From positions 1 to 64,000 of the forward strand of contig DAOUGI010000097.1 in the NCBI GenBank assembly GCA_034429215.1: a stretch of 64,000 nucleotides of DNA. The letters run 5' to 3'. This stretch comes from JAFGOG01 sp034429215 (GTDB taxonomy: Bacteria > Chloroflexota > Anaerolineae > JAAYZQ01). Numbering within the stretch: the stretch's first letter is position 1; every line of letters begins with the position of its first letter. The notes under the pieces are model-generated. The model saw nothing but the letters and a program-made list of their open reading frames with translations. It was not told where the DNA came from and ran no database searches. This document shows, in pieces, positions 7,620 through 15,678 of the stretch. Made by a program: the position numbers and the translations under genes.

Positions 7620-10600
7620 ATGAAACGATCCACGTGGATTACGATCCTGCTCTTGGCCGGGGCCATCGCCTTCAACCTGGCCGTGCTCTGGCCCGAAGTC
7701 GCCGTCGAGACGCCCACACTGAACGACAACACCCTCCACCTGGCGCTGGTCCAACGGGCCGCCGATGCGCTGGAACGGGGTGAGGACCCGACCGACCCGT
7801 GGGTATCCAGCTTTGTCGAGGGCTACCCCCTCTTCCATCACTACCAGCACCTGCCCCACGTCGCCACGGCCCTTATCTACGAGGTCCTGGGCGGGGCAAT
7901 GTCGGCGCGGACCGTGCTCGACTGGATCCAGCTCCTGCTGTTAAGCACCTTCCCTGTATCGATCTATTGGACCGGGCGGCGGCTGGGCTTTGGGATGCTG
8001 CCGGCGGCCCTGGCGGGGGTGGTCGGCTCGCTGCTGGCCACCAACGGCCTGTACGGCCTCGATTGGGCCAGCTATCTGTGGCGCGGCTATGGACTCTACA
8101 CCCAAGTTTGGGGCATGTGGCTGCTGGGGCCGGCCGTCGCCGGGCTGTATATCACGCTGCGCCACGGGCGGGCTTACGCCGGGACGGCGCTGCTGCTGGC
8201 CGCGACGATCCTGTCCCACACCGTGCTGGGCTATGCGGCGGCGCTGACCGGAGCGCTGATCGTCCTGCTCGGCGGAGGCAAAGAGTTCTGGCGGCAGGCC
8301 GGGCGGCTGGCCCTGGTCGGCCTGCTGACCTTCGCCGCGTCGGCCTATTTCCTGGTGCCCTTTATCGCCGACCGGCTGTACATGAACCGCAGCGTGTGGG
8401 AGGACGCAGGCAAGTACAACGCCTACGGCTGGGAGTGGACTCTGCGGGCGCTGGTCCGCGGCGAGCTGCTGGACTATGGCCGCTTTCCATCCCTCACCCT
8501 GCTGGCAGCGCTGGGGGTGGTGGTGTGCATCGCCCGCTGGCGACAGGGCGAGCGCTACCGATTCCTGGTGCTCTTTCCCCTCTTCTGGCTGTTGCTCTAC
8601 TTTGGCCGGCCGGCTTGGGGTGCGCTGCTCAACCTTCTGCCGCTCAGCCATGACCTGCACCTCCACCGGCTGATCGCCCCGGTCCACCTGGGGGCCATCG
8701 GACTCGCCGGGGCCGGATTGGCCTGGCTGGCCGGGCAGGCGGCCAGGACCTGGGCCGGCCGGCGGCAGGCATGGCGCGCGGCGCTGGCCGGGTTGGTCGC
8801 GGTTGGGCTGCTGGTTCCGTGCTACCTGGAGCGGATCGAATACACCACATACAACACCCGCTGGATGCACGACAGCCAGGCCGCCTTCCAGGCCGACGGC
8901 GGCCAGTTCGATCGCCTGCTGGCCGATCTCAAGGCGCTGCCGGCGGCGCGGGTCTATGCCGGGCGGGGGGCCAACTGGGGCAAGGACTACAAGATCGGCA
9001 GCGTCCCAGTCTACGCCCTGCTGGCAGTGAGTCGGGTCGACAACCCCGGCTACCTCTATCATGCCCTGTCGCTCAACGCCGACATCGAGGGCTACCTGGA
9101 CGAGTCCCGGCCGGCGACCTTTAACCTGTTCAACCTGCGCTACATCATCGTCCCCGAGGGTCAGCAGCCGCCGGCCGGCGCCCGGCCGCTGGGAGCCTAC
9201 GGCCGCCACCGGCTGTACCAGGTCCCAACGACCGGCTACTTCGACCTGGTCGACAGTGACCTGACCCTGTACGGCAACCGCGACGCCTGGTTCGAAGCGG
9301 CCCGGGCCTGGCTGCAGACCGGCCTGGTGGAAGCGCGGCAGCACCCGCGGATCGTCTTGGGCCCGGCGCCCGAGGGCCCGGGAGACGCGCTGCCGCTTAG
9401 CGCTGCGCCGGAGCTGCTGCCCGGCCGGGACCAATCGCCGCAGGAGCCGTGCGGCCAGATCGTGGCCGAGACGGTGGCCGGCAACCGCTACACTGTCGAG
9501 CTCGACGCCGAGCGCGCCTGCTGGCTGATGCTCAAAGCGACCTTCCACCCTGGCTGGCGGGCGGCGCTGGACGGTGAGCCGGTCGAGACACACATGCTGG
9601 CTCCCAGTTTCGTCGGGCTGGCCGTCGAGCCGGGCCGGCATCAGGCCGTGCTGACCTACGAACCGGGGGCGCTGCGCCTGTGGCTGCTGGCCGCCGGGCT
9701 GGGCGTGATACTGCTGGCGGCGCTGGCCGAGTGGCAGCGGGACAAGCTCCGGCTCGATTCCCGTCTGCGGGAATCGGGGCGCTCTGCGCCGGCCGCCGTG
9801 CGAACCGCGGCCTACAGGTCGCGCCTTGCGCCGGCCGTATCCCGCCTCGTCCACTCGCCACTGCCGATCCTTCTGCTTTTTGTCCTGCTGGCCGGCCTCC
9901 CGACCCTCCAGCTCAAGCAGATGGCCGGCCACGACGCCTTTGAATACCTGCCACGCACCGCCGAGTTCTTCCGCGGGCTGGCCGAGGGACGTCTACTCCC
10001 CCGCTGGGCGCCCGACCTGTCCGGCGGTTACGGCCAGCCCTTCTTCCTGTTCAACCCGCCGGCCGTTTATTATGTCACTTCGGCGTTTCACGGCCTGGGA
10101 CTCTCGATCGTCGCCTCGATGAACCTGGCCGCGCTGGCCCTCCTTGCCGTCGCCGGAATCGGCATGTACCTGTATACCCGCGACCTTTTCGGCCGGGCCG
10201 GAGGGCTGGCCGCCGGCGTGGCCTACCTCTTTGCCCCCTTCCTGCTGACCAATCTGTACATCCGCCAGGCGTTGGCCGACTATTCGGCCATGGCCTTTAT
10301 CCCCTGGGCGCTATGGGGGCTGTACCGCTGGGTGAGCGGCGAGCCAGACGGCAGGGCCCGGCACCTGATCGTGGCGGCGGCGGCCACGGCGCTGATCCTG
10401 CTCAGCAGCAACCCCGTCTCGTTGTTCACCGTGCCGGTGCTGGCGTTGTATACTCTATTCTTGGCCTGGCAGGCCCGCTCCTGGCCGGCGCTTGGCCGGG
10501 GAGCCTGGGCCGTCGGGCTGGGGCTGGGACTGGCCGCCTTCTTCTGGCTGCCGGCGCTGGCCGAGCGGGACTGGGTCCAGACCGGCCGCCTGTTGAGCGG

Positions 10601-11522
10601 CTACCTGAGCTATGGCAACCATTTCGTCTACCTGCGCCAGCTCCTCTATTCTCCCTGGGGCTATGGGCTGTCGCTGTCCGGGCCGGAGGACGGCATGAGC
10701 TTTGCGCTGGGGCCGGTCCACCTGGCGCTGCTGGTGGCATCGCTGCTGCTGGCCTGCAAGCTGCGCGGCCGCTTGCGCCGGGCAGGCGCCGGATGGGCCC
10801 ATTTTTGGTTCTTTGTCGACCTGCTGACGCTGGCCGCTTTCTTGACCAGCACCCCTTCGGCCTGGCTGTGGGACAGGCTGCCGCTGCTGCAATACCTGGA
10901 ATTTCCGTGGCGCATCCTGGTGTTGGCCGCGGTAGCCACCGCCTTTATCGCCGGCTTCCCCTTCCTGGCGGTACGCTCGCCGCGGCAGCGGCGCTGGCTA
11001 CTGGCGGCAGTGCTTGGCGCGCTGCTGCTGACCGGCATGGGCCACGCCAGGCCCGAAGGCTACTACGACACCACCGACGCCGAGTACAGCCCGGCGGTCA
11101 TCGCCGCAACAGGCATCGAGGTGACCACCGCCCGCGAGTACGAGCCGGTCTGGGCCACCGCCCGGCCCGAGACGCCGGCGCCGGCCGACCGGCTGCTCCT
11201 GACTGCCGGCCAGGTGCGGGTGCTCACGAGCCGGGTGACCGGCCACCGCAGCGAATGGCTGATCGAAGCCAACGGGCCGGCCCAGCTCCGGGCGGCCACC
11301 TACTACTATCCCGGCTGGCGGCTGACCGTCGACGGCGAGCAGCGGCCGGTGACGATCCAGAATCCGTATGGGCTGATGGACTTTACCCTGGAATCGGGGG
11401 TGCACCGGGTGGTTCTCGCCTTTGGCCCCACCCCCCTGCGTACCTGGGCGATCGCGCTGTCGGCCATGGCGTTAGCGTTGCTAGTGGGGACGGCAGTGTA
11501 TGGGCAGTGGCGCAGGCGATGA
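7620..11522 (+). CDS. Giant membrane protein of two fused PTPS-related/GT-C-like halves
   Basis: 1300 aa, very hydrophobic. It reads as two homologous halves. Half one (about 1-715) opens with the acidic first-loop motif NDNTLHLALVQRAADALERG and ends in a beta-rich periplasmic module with FHPGWRAALDG. Half two (about 740-1300) opens with GHDAFEYLPRTAEFFRG, RWAPDLSGGYGQPFFLFNPP and ends with YYPGWRLTVDG. The Asp/His-bearing first loop followed by a 'GxPFFxFxPP' segment is typical of the membrane family named '6-pyruvoyl-tetrahydropterin synthase related', which resembles GT-C glycosyltransferases using polyprenyl-phosphate sugars. The ATG at 7620 has AAGGAAAG upstream. No frameshift is needed to link the halves. 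The sugar and acceptor are unknown. Confidence 0.85.
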   Translation: MKRSTWITILLLAGAIAFNLAVLWPEVAVETPTLNDNTLHLALVQRAADALERGEDPTDPWVSSFVEGYPLFHHYQHLPHVATALIYEVLGGAMSARTVLDWIQLLLLSTFPVSIYWTGRRLGFGMLPAALAGVVGSLLATNGLYGLDWASYLWRGYGLYTQVWGMWLLGPAVAGLYITLRHGRAYAGTALLLAATILSHTVLGYAAALTGALIVLLGGGKEFWRQAGRLALVGLLTFAASAYFLVPFIADRLYMNRSVWEDAGKYNAYGWEWTLRALVRGELLDYGRFPSLTLLAALGVVVCIARWRQGERYRFLVLFPLFWLLLYFGRPAWGALLNLLPLSHDLHLHRLIAPVHLGAIGLAGAGLAWLAGQAARTWAGRRQAWRAALAGLVAVGLLVPCYLERIEYTTYNTRWMHDSQAAFQADGGQFDRLLADLKALPAARVYAGRGANWGKDYKIGSVPVYALLAVSRVDNPGYLYHALSLNADIEGYLDESRPATFNLFNLRYIIVPEGQQPPAGARPLGAYGRHRLYQVPTTGYFDLVDSDLTLYGNRDAWFEAARAWLQTGLVEARQHPRIVLGPAPEGPGDALPLSAAPELLPGRDQSPQEPCGQIVAETVAGNRYTVELDAERACWLMLKATFHPGWRAALDGEPVETHMLAPSFVGLAVEPGRHQAVLTYEPGALRLWLLAAGLGVILLAALAEWQRDKLRLDSRLRESGRSAPAAVRTAAYRSRLAPAVSRLVHSPLPILLLFVLLAGLPTLQLKQMAGHDAFEYLPRTAEFFRGLAEGRLLPRWAPDLSGGYGQPFFLFNPPAVYYVTSAFHGLGLSIVASMNLAALALLAVAGIGMYLYTRDLFGRAGGLAAGVAYLFAPFLLTNLYIRQALADYSAMAFIPWALWGLYRWVSGEPDGRARHLIVAAAATALILLSSNPVSLFTVPVLALYTLFLAWQARSWPALGRGAWAVGLGLGLAAFFWLPALAERDWVQTGRLLSGYLSYGNHFVYLRQLLYSPWGYGLSLSGPEDGMSFALGPVHLALLVASLLLACKLRGRLRRAGAGWAHFWFFVDLLTLAAFLTSTPSAWLWDRLPLLQYLEFPWRILVLAAVATAFIAGFPFLAVRSPRQRRWLLAAVLGALLLTGMGHARPEGYYDTTDAEYSPAVIAATGIEVTTAREYEPVWATARPETPAPADRLLLTAGQVRVLTSRVTGHRSEWLIEANGPAQLRAATYYYPGWRLTVDGEQRPVTIQNPYGLMDFTLESGVHRVVLAFGPTPLRTWAIALSAMALALLVGTAVYGQWRRR

Positions 11523-11557
11523 GAGGGCCAGCGTCCCATCCAAGGCCATTTCCATTC

Positions 11558-11586
11558 TTGACACAGCTCAATTTTTATGCTATAAT
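11558..11586 (+). promoter_or_regulatory. Consensus promoter of the ferritin gene
   Basis: TTGACA, 17 bp, TATAAT with a TGC extension: a perfect sigma-70-type promoter. It lies 87 bp before the ferritin start. Confidence 0.85.
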
Positions 11587-11600
11587 TGTTAACAATGATA
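11581..11600. promoter_or_regulatory. Putative operator over the ferritin transcription start
   Basis: An inverted repeat with 10-bp arms and one mismatch, TATAATTGTT/AACAATGATA, whose core ATTGTTAACAAT is perfect. It starts in the -10 box and covers the expected +1. An iron- or peroxide-responsive repressor (Fur or PerR type) is a plausible reader, but the sequence is not a textbook box for either. Confidence 0.5.
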
Positions 11601-11673
11601 ATAAAGGGGTGGCGGCGATACGTTATCAGCAACTGCCCTGACCACACTAACTGAAAGGAAAGGAAAAAACACC

Positions 11674-12165
11674 ATGTTGAGCGACAAGCTTCAGAAAGCA
11701 CTGAACGAGCAGATCACCCACGAAATGTACTCGGCCTACCTCTACCTGGCCATGTCGGCCCACTTTGAGGCCGCCAACCTGCCGGGCATGGCCCGCTGGA
11801 TGCGGGCGCAGGCCGGCGAAGAGCAGGCGCACGCCCTGAAATTCTTTGACTATATCAACGAGCGGAATGGCCGCGTCACGCTGCAGGCCATCCCCCAGCC
11901 GCCAGCCGACTTTGGCACACCCAAGGCCGCGTTCGAGCAGGTGCTCAAGCACGAGCAGGATGTGACCGGGCTGATCACCAAGCTATATGAGCTGGCAGTG
12001 GAAGAGAAGGATTACGCTGCCCAGGCAATGCTGCAGTGGTTCATAACCGAGCAGGTGGAAGAAGAAAAACACGCAGGCGAGATCGTCGAGACCTTCAAGA
12101 TGGTGGGCGAGAGCCCGATGGCCCTGATGATGCTCGACCGGCAGCTAGGCTCGCGCGGCGGATAG
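11674..12165 (+). CDS. ftnA: Non-haem ferritin
   Basis: 163 aa cytosolic iron-storage protein of the bacterial ferritin type; subunits form a 24-mer cage that oxidises Fe(II) and stores it as ferric mineral. All residues of the E. coli FtnA ferroxidase centre fall at the same numbers: E17, E50, H53, E94 and Q127, with third-site residues E49, E126 and E130. No haem-ligand methionine pattern of bacterioferritin is apparent. The ATG at 11674 follows AAAGGAAAGGA. A consensus promoter and an overlapping palindrome suggest strong but regulated transcription. It converges on the sdh operon at a shared hairpin terminator. Confidence 0.96.
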   Translation: MLSDKLQKALNEQITHEMYSAYLYLAMSAHFEAANLPGMARWMRAQAGEEQAHALKFFDYINERNGRVTLQAIPQPPADFGTPKAAFEQVLKHEQDVTGLITKLYELAVEEKDYAAQAMLQWFITEQVEEEKHAGEIVETFKMVGESPMALMMLDRQLGSRGG

Positions 12166-12181
12166 CCGATCCCAATCATAA

Positions 12182-12216
12182 AAGAAACCCGGTTTCTCGC
12201 AGAAACCGGGTTTCTT
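12182..12216. terminator. Bidirectional hairpin terminator between ftnA and sdhB
   Basis: Perfect 16-bp arms (AAGAAACCCGGTTTCT and AGAAACCGGGTTTCTT) surround a 3-nt loop. The A-rich and T-rich flanks serve both directions. The same core recurs at 40417-40448 and, degenerate, at 42471-42503. Confidence 0.85.
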
Positions 12217-12219
12217 CTT

Positions 12220-12921
12220 CTACGGCGCCCGCTTGAACACCAACAGCCGCTTGACCTCGCCAATGGCCTGGGTGATCTTGATCTCGCGCGGGCAGGCGTT
12301 GGTGCAGTTGAATATCGTCCGGCAGCGCCACACGCCCCCGCGGGCATTGAGAATATCGAGCCGCTCCTCAGCGCCCTGGTCGCGGCTGTCAAAGATAAAC
12401 CGGTGGGCCTGGACGATGGCCGCCGGCCCGAGATAGTCGGGGTTGCCCCAGAACGAGGGACAGCTCCCGGTGCACGCCCCGCACAGGATGCACTTGGTAG
12501 TGTCGTCAAAGCGGAGCCGTTGAGCAGGGCTTTGGGTCCGCTCAGCCGGCGGGGGCGGCTCGTCGTTGATAAAGTACGGCTTGACCGAGCGGTACTTGGC
12601 AAAGAACGGCTCCATGTCGACCACCAGGTCCTTGATCACCGGAAAGCCGCGCAGCGGCTCGACCTTGACCCTGGCGCCCAGGTCCTTCATCAGCACCTTG
12701 CAAGCCAGGTGGTTGGCGTCGTTGATCGTCATCGCGTCCGAGCCGCAGATGCCGTGGGCGCACGAGCAGCGGAACGACAGGCTGCCGTCCTGTCGCCACT
12801 TCACCTGCTGCAGGGCATCAAGCAACCGGTCGGTCGGCTCCACGTCGACCTGATACTCCTCCCAGTGAGGCTTGCGGTCCACCTCCGGGTCATAGCGCAG
12901 GATCCTCAGTGTCGATTGCAT
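12220..12921 (-). CDS. sdhB: Succinate dehydrogenase iron-sulfur subunit
   Basis: 233 aa. It carries electrons from the flavin of SdhA to the quinone site through three clusters. The [2Fe-2S] ligands are C54, C59, D62 and C74 (SCAHGICGSDAM...LAC), with Asp as the third ligand as in E. coli SdhB. The [4Fe-4S] and [3Fe-4S] ligands lie in CILCGACTGSCPSFWGNP and CRTIFNCTNACP. The ATG at 12921 was chosen: it has GAGAGGGA upstream and avoids the 26-bp overlap with sdhA that the first in-frame start would need. It is the last gene of sdhC-D-A-B. Confidence 0.96.
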   Translation of the reverse strand: MQSTLRILRYDPEVDRKPHWEEYQVDVEPTDRLLDALQQVKWRQDGSLSFRCSCAHGICGSDAMTINDANHLACKVLMKDLGARVKVEPLRGFPVIKDLVVDMEPFFAKYRSVKPYFINDEPPPPAERTQSPAQRLRFDDTTKCILCGACTGSCPSFWGNPDYLGPAAIVQAHRFIFDSRDQGAEERLDILNARGGVWRCRTIFNCTNACPREIKITQAIGEVKRLLVFKRAP

Positions 12922-12931
12922 CACGTCCCTC

Positions 12932-14656
12932 TCAATAGGTCCTCGGTTTCGGCTCAAAGCGGGTAATCACTACCGGCTTGTAGCGAAACTCGATCCCCTT
13001 ATCAGTGCGGTAAGCAAGGGTGTGCTTCAGCCAATTGGCGTCGTCCCGCTGCGGATAATCTTCGCGTGAGTGAGCGCCGCGGCTTTCGGTGCGGGCCAGC
13101 GCCCCGGCGGCGGTCACCTCCGCCAGGTCGAGCAGGCCGCCCAGCTCGATCGCCTCCAGCAGGTCGCTGTTGAACCGCTTGCCCTTGTCGTCGATGCCGA
13201 CGTGCCGGTAGCGCTCTTTCAGCTCGCCGACCTTGTCCAGTGCGGCCCGGATCTGGCTCTCAACGCGAAACACGCCGACATTGTCCATCATCACCGCCTG
13301 TAGCTCGGCGCGGATGGCGCCCGCCCGTCCAGAGCCGGTGCCCTTGAGCAAGGTCTCGACCTTTTCCCGGGCCTCACGGTCAGGGTCGGGCGTCAGCGGC
13401 GCAAAATCGTGCTCGCGAATGTAGCGGGCCATTTCGCGCCCGGCCCGCCGGCCAAAGACCAGGATGTCGATCAGCGAGTTGGTGCCCAGCCGGTTGGCGC
13501 CGTGGACCGACACACAGGCGCACTCGCCGGCGGCATAAAAGCCGGGCAACGGGGTGTTGGCCCCATCCACCACCACCCGCCCCTCGATGTCGGTCGGGAT
13601 GCCGCCCATGGCATAGTGGGCAGTCGGCTGGATCGGCATCGGCTCCACAGCCGGATCGACCCCCAGGTAGGTGCGCGAAAAGTCGGCGATGTCGGGCAGC
13701 TTCGACTCGACCACGGCCCGGCCCAGGTGGCTGGCATCCAGGTACACATAGTCCTTGCCGTCGATGCCCCGCCCTTCCTTCACCTCCAGGTAGATCGACC
13801 GCGACACAATGTCGCGCGGCGCCAGGTCGACCAGGTTGGGCGAATAGCGCTGCATAAACCGTTCGCCGAGCCTGTTCTTGAGGATGCCCCCCTCTCCCCG
13901 CACCGCCTCGGTGATCAGGATGCCCATCTTGTAGATGCCGGTGGGGTGGAACTGGAAAAACTCCATGTCCTCCAGCGGCAGGCCTCGCCGCAGCGCGATT
14001 GCCGGGCCGTCACCGGTCAGGGCATGGGCGTTTGAGCTGATCTTGAACATGCGGCCCATCCCGCCGGTGGCAAACAGCACCGCCTTAGCCCGGAAGGTGT
14101 GGATCTCGCCGGTGCCGATCTGGTAGGCCACCACGCCGCAGGCTGCACCCCCTTCGATCAGCAGGTCTAGGACCTGGTACTCGTCGAAAAACTGGACGTT
14201 GTGGCGCAGGCACTGCTGGTAGACAGTCTGCAATATGGTGTGGCCGGTTCGGTCGGCGGCGTAACACGAGCGGCGCACCGGCCCTTGGCCAAAGTGGTGG
14301 GTGTGGCCGCCAAAAGGCCGCTGGGCGATCTTGCCGTCCGAGGTGCGGTCGAAGGGCAGGCCCCAATGCTCCATCTCATAGACGATGTCGATCGCCTCGC
14401 GGGCCAACACCTCGGCGGCGTCCTGGTCGGTCAAATAGTCGCCGCCCTTGACCGTGTCGTACATGTGCCACTCCCAGCAGTCTTCCTCGACGTTGCCCAG
14501 CGCCGCGCTGATGCCGCCCTGAGCCGTGCCCGTGTGAGAGCGGATCGGGTACAGCTTGGTCAGGACGGCGACACTGCCCGCCTTCACCAGCTCCAATGCC
14601 GCGCGCAGTCCGGCCCCGCCGGCTCCGACGATTACCGCATCGTAAGAGTGATACAT
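12932..14656 (-). CDS. sdhA: Succinate dehydrogenase flavoprotein subunit
   Basis: 574 aa. It oxidises succinate to fumarate in the TCA cycle on the cytoplasmic face. The N-terminal dinucleotide fold GAGGAG is at 11-16, and the histidine for covalent FAD attachment is H41 in SHTGTAQGG. Other signatures include QFHPTG, TEAVRGEGG and PTAHYAMGGIPT; the C-terminal helical domain is complete. Sequence alone does not exclude fumarate reductase activity, but the linkage to two separate membrane anchors and the aerobic-style ATP synthase region favour SDH. It lies 10 bp before sdhB; the gap to sdhD holds an inverted repeat. Confidence 0.96.
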   Translation of the reverse strand: MYHSYDAVIVGAGGAGLRAALELVKAGSVAVLTKLYPIRSHTGTAQGGISAALGNVEEDCWEWHMYDTVKGGDYLTDQDAAEVLAREAIDIVYEMEHWGLPFDRTSDGKIAQRPFGGHTHHFGQGPVRRSCYAADRTGHTILQTVYQQCLRHNVQFFDEYQVLDLLIEGGAACGVVAYQIGTGEIHTFRAKAVLFATGGMGRMFKISSNAHALTGDGPAIALRRGLPLEDMEFFQFHPTGIYKMGILITEAVRGEGGILKNRLGERFMQRYSPNLVDLAPRDIVSRSIYLEVKEGRGIDGKDYVYLDASHLGRAVVESKLPDIADFSRTYLGVDPAVEPMPIQPTAHYAMGGIPTDIEGRVVVDGANTPLPGFYAAGECACVSVHGANRLGTNSLIDILVFGRRAGREMARYIREHDFAPLTPDPDREAREKVETLLKGTGSGRAGAIRAELQAVMMDNVGVFRVESQIRAALDKVGELKERYRHVGIDDKGKRFNSDLLEAIELGGLLDLAEVTAAGALARTESRGAHSREDYPQRDDANWLKHTLAYRTDKGIEFRYKPVVITRFEPKPRTY

Positions 14657-14674
14657 ACCTTATAGCCTCTCAGG

Positions 14675-14719
14675 AGCTGTCAGCAGTCAGCCATCAGCTT
14701 CAGCCGTCGGCTGACAGCT
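14675..14719. repeat. Inverted repeat in the sdhD-sdhA gap (family 4)
   Basis: AGCTGTCAGC (14675-14684) pairs perfectly with GCTGACAGCT (14710-14719) around a second TCAGCC/TCAGCC-like core. It reaches into the sdhD stop codon. A related TCAGCTGATAGCTGA sequence forms the 3' end of the gene at 35490-36236. Confidence 0.7.
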
Positions 14720-15092
14720 AATGTCCAAACGTAAGGATGACATAGGCGCCAAGAACAATGATGATCAAGACGAGCAGGTACAGGAACCATTTCGCCATCA
14801 CCCTCCAACCCTGGGCATGGACATAGTCGTCCAGGATGATCCGCATCCCGTTGGCGCCGTGCAGCCAGCCAAAGGTGAGCAGGAACAGGTCGTACAAGCG
14901 CCAGAAAGGCGACTCCCAGCGCTGGGCAATCACCTCAAAGTTGATGGCGTCCACGCCCAGGATGAGGTGCATGTAGACCAGGTGAAAGACGGCCATCACG
15001 AATAGGACGATGGCCGAGATGCGGGTAAAGAGCCAGGCATACCGCTCCACGTTATTGGCCGAATGTGACCGGGCCGAAAGCCGCGATTGCAC
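14718..15092 (-). CDS. sdhD: Succinate dehydrogenase membrane anchor subunit D
   Basis: 124 aa with three membrane helices (about 22-45, 62-85, 98-120). It pairs with SdhC to hold haem b and the quinone site. The segment VMAVFHLVYMHLILG has histidines placed for haem ligation, and WLHGANGMRIILDDY is the SdhD-type loop. The start is decided by the ribosome site: AAGGAG touches an ATG at 15098 with no spacer, but gives a 6-nt spacer to the GTG at 15092, which I prefer. The gene follows sdhC by 19 bp. Confidence 0.88.
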   Translation of the reverse strand: MQSRLSARSHSANNVERYAWLFTRISAIVLFVMAVFHLVYMHLILGVDAINFEVIAQRWESPFWRLYDLFLLTFGWLHGANGMRIILDDYVHAQGWRVMAKWFLYLLVLIIIVLGAYVILTFGH

Positions 15093-15111
15093 GTTCATCT
15101 CCTTCCTAAGC

Positions 15112-15504
15112 TCAATGGCCGTCGAACATCGCCGACAGCATGAGGATAGCCGATGGGACATAGGCCAGGGCAAAGATGACCAACTGCAACCGCCACAGCT
15201 TGGCCTGGTACCTGCCCAAGGACGGGATCAAATCGATCAGGACGACGCGAATGCCATTCAGGGCGTGGTACAGCACGCCCAGGTATAATCCAAAGACGAT
15301 CAGCAGCTTGAACAGGAACTTGTGATAAATGAACAGAAGGTTGTTAAAAACATCCGGCCCAAACGACATGAGAAAAATGTCGACAATGTGCAGGACCAAG
15401 AAAAAGAAAACACCGATGCCGGTGACTCGGTGAAGCAGCCAGGCGATCTGCCCTTCCCGCCCGCGGTAGGTCATAGCCCGGTATAGGTGGCTGATGGCCG
15501 CCAT
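15112..15504 (-). CDS. sdhC: Succinate dehydrogenase cytochrome b556 subunit C
   Basis: 130 aa with three membrane helices. The first helix region WLLHRVTGIGVFFFLVLHIVDIF holds the family's H-R-x-T/S-G motif and the following LH, the expected haem b ligand. The third region ends in a short polar tail. The ATG at 15504 has AGGAGGGAG upstream; the open frame continues 29 codons further but that part is leader. It is the first gene of sdhC-D-A-B, with a promoter at 15557-15585. Confidence 0.92.
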   Translation of the reverse strand: MAAISHLYRAMTYRGREGQIAWLLHRVTGIGVFFFLVLHIVDIFLMSFGPDVFNNLLFIYHKFLFKLLIVFGLYLGVLYHALNGIRVVLIDLIPSLGRYQAKLWRLQLVIFALAYVPSAILMLSAMFDGH

Positions 15505-15556
15505 ATAGCTCCCTCCTGTTTGGGATGCGCCGTCGTTGTGCACGAATGGCCTGCAG

Positions 15557-15585
15557 ATTATAGCATCCTTCACGCCTACAACCAA
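15557..15585 (-). promoter_or_regulatory. Promoter of the sdhCDAB operon
   Basis: On the minus strand TTGGTT, 17 bp, TATAAT, with a TGC extension, about 55 bp before sdhC. Confidence 0.75.
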
Positions 15586-15620
15586 ATGCACCCCCTCCCC
15601 CTCTTATTCGGCCAAGCACC

Positions 15621-15649
15621 TTGCCATTATCGGCGAGCAATGGTATAAT
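15621..15649 (+). promoter_or_regulatory. Promoter of the zinc-ribbon AIM24 gene
   Basis: TTGCCA, 17 bp, TATAAT, with a TGG extension. The same TTGCCA-N17-TATAAT layout drives the ATP synthase operon. Confidence 0.8.
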
Positions 15650-15678
15650 GGCGCAATCTTGGGAGGGAGGGAGTCAAG

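Noticed and set aside
7941..9932. 663-codon minus-strand frame over the fused GT-C gene
   Set aside because: GC-rich antisense shadow: Gln/Arg/Pro-rich without domains, while the plus frame has clear membrane helices and motifs.
10313..11641. 442-codon plus-strand frame overlapping the second half of the same gene
   Set aside because: Shadow in the +1 frame; composition Gly/Ala/Arg-rich with no family.
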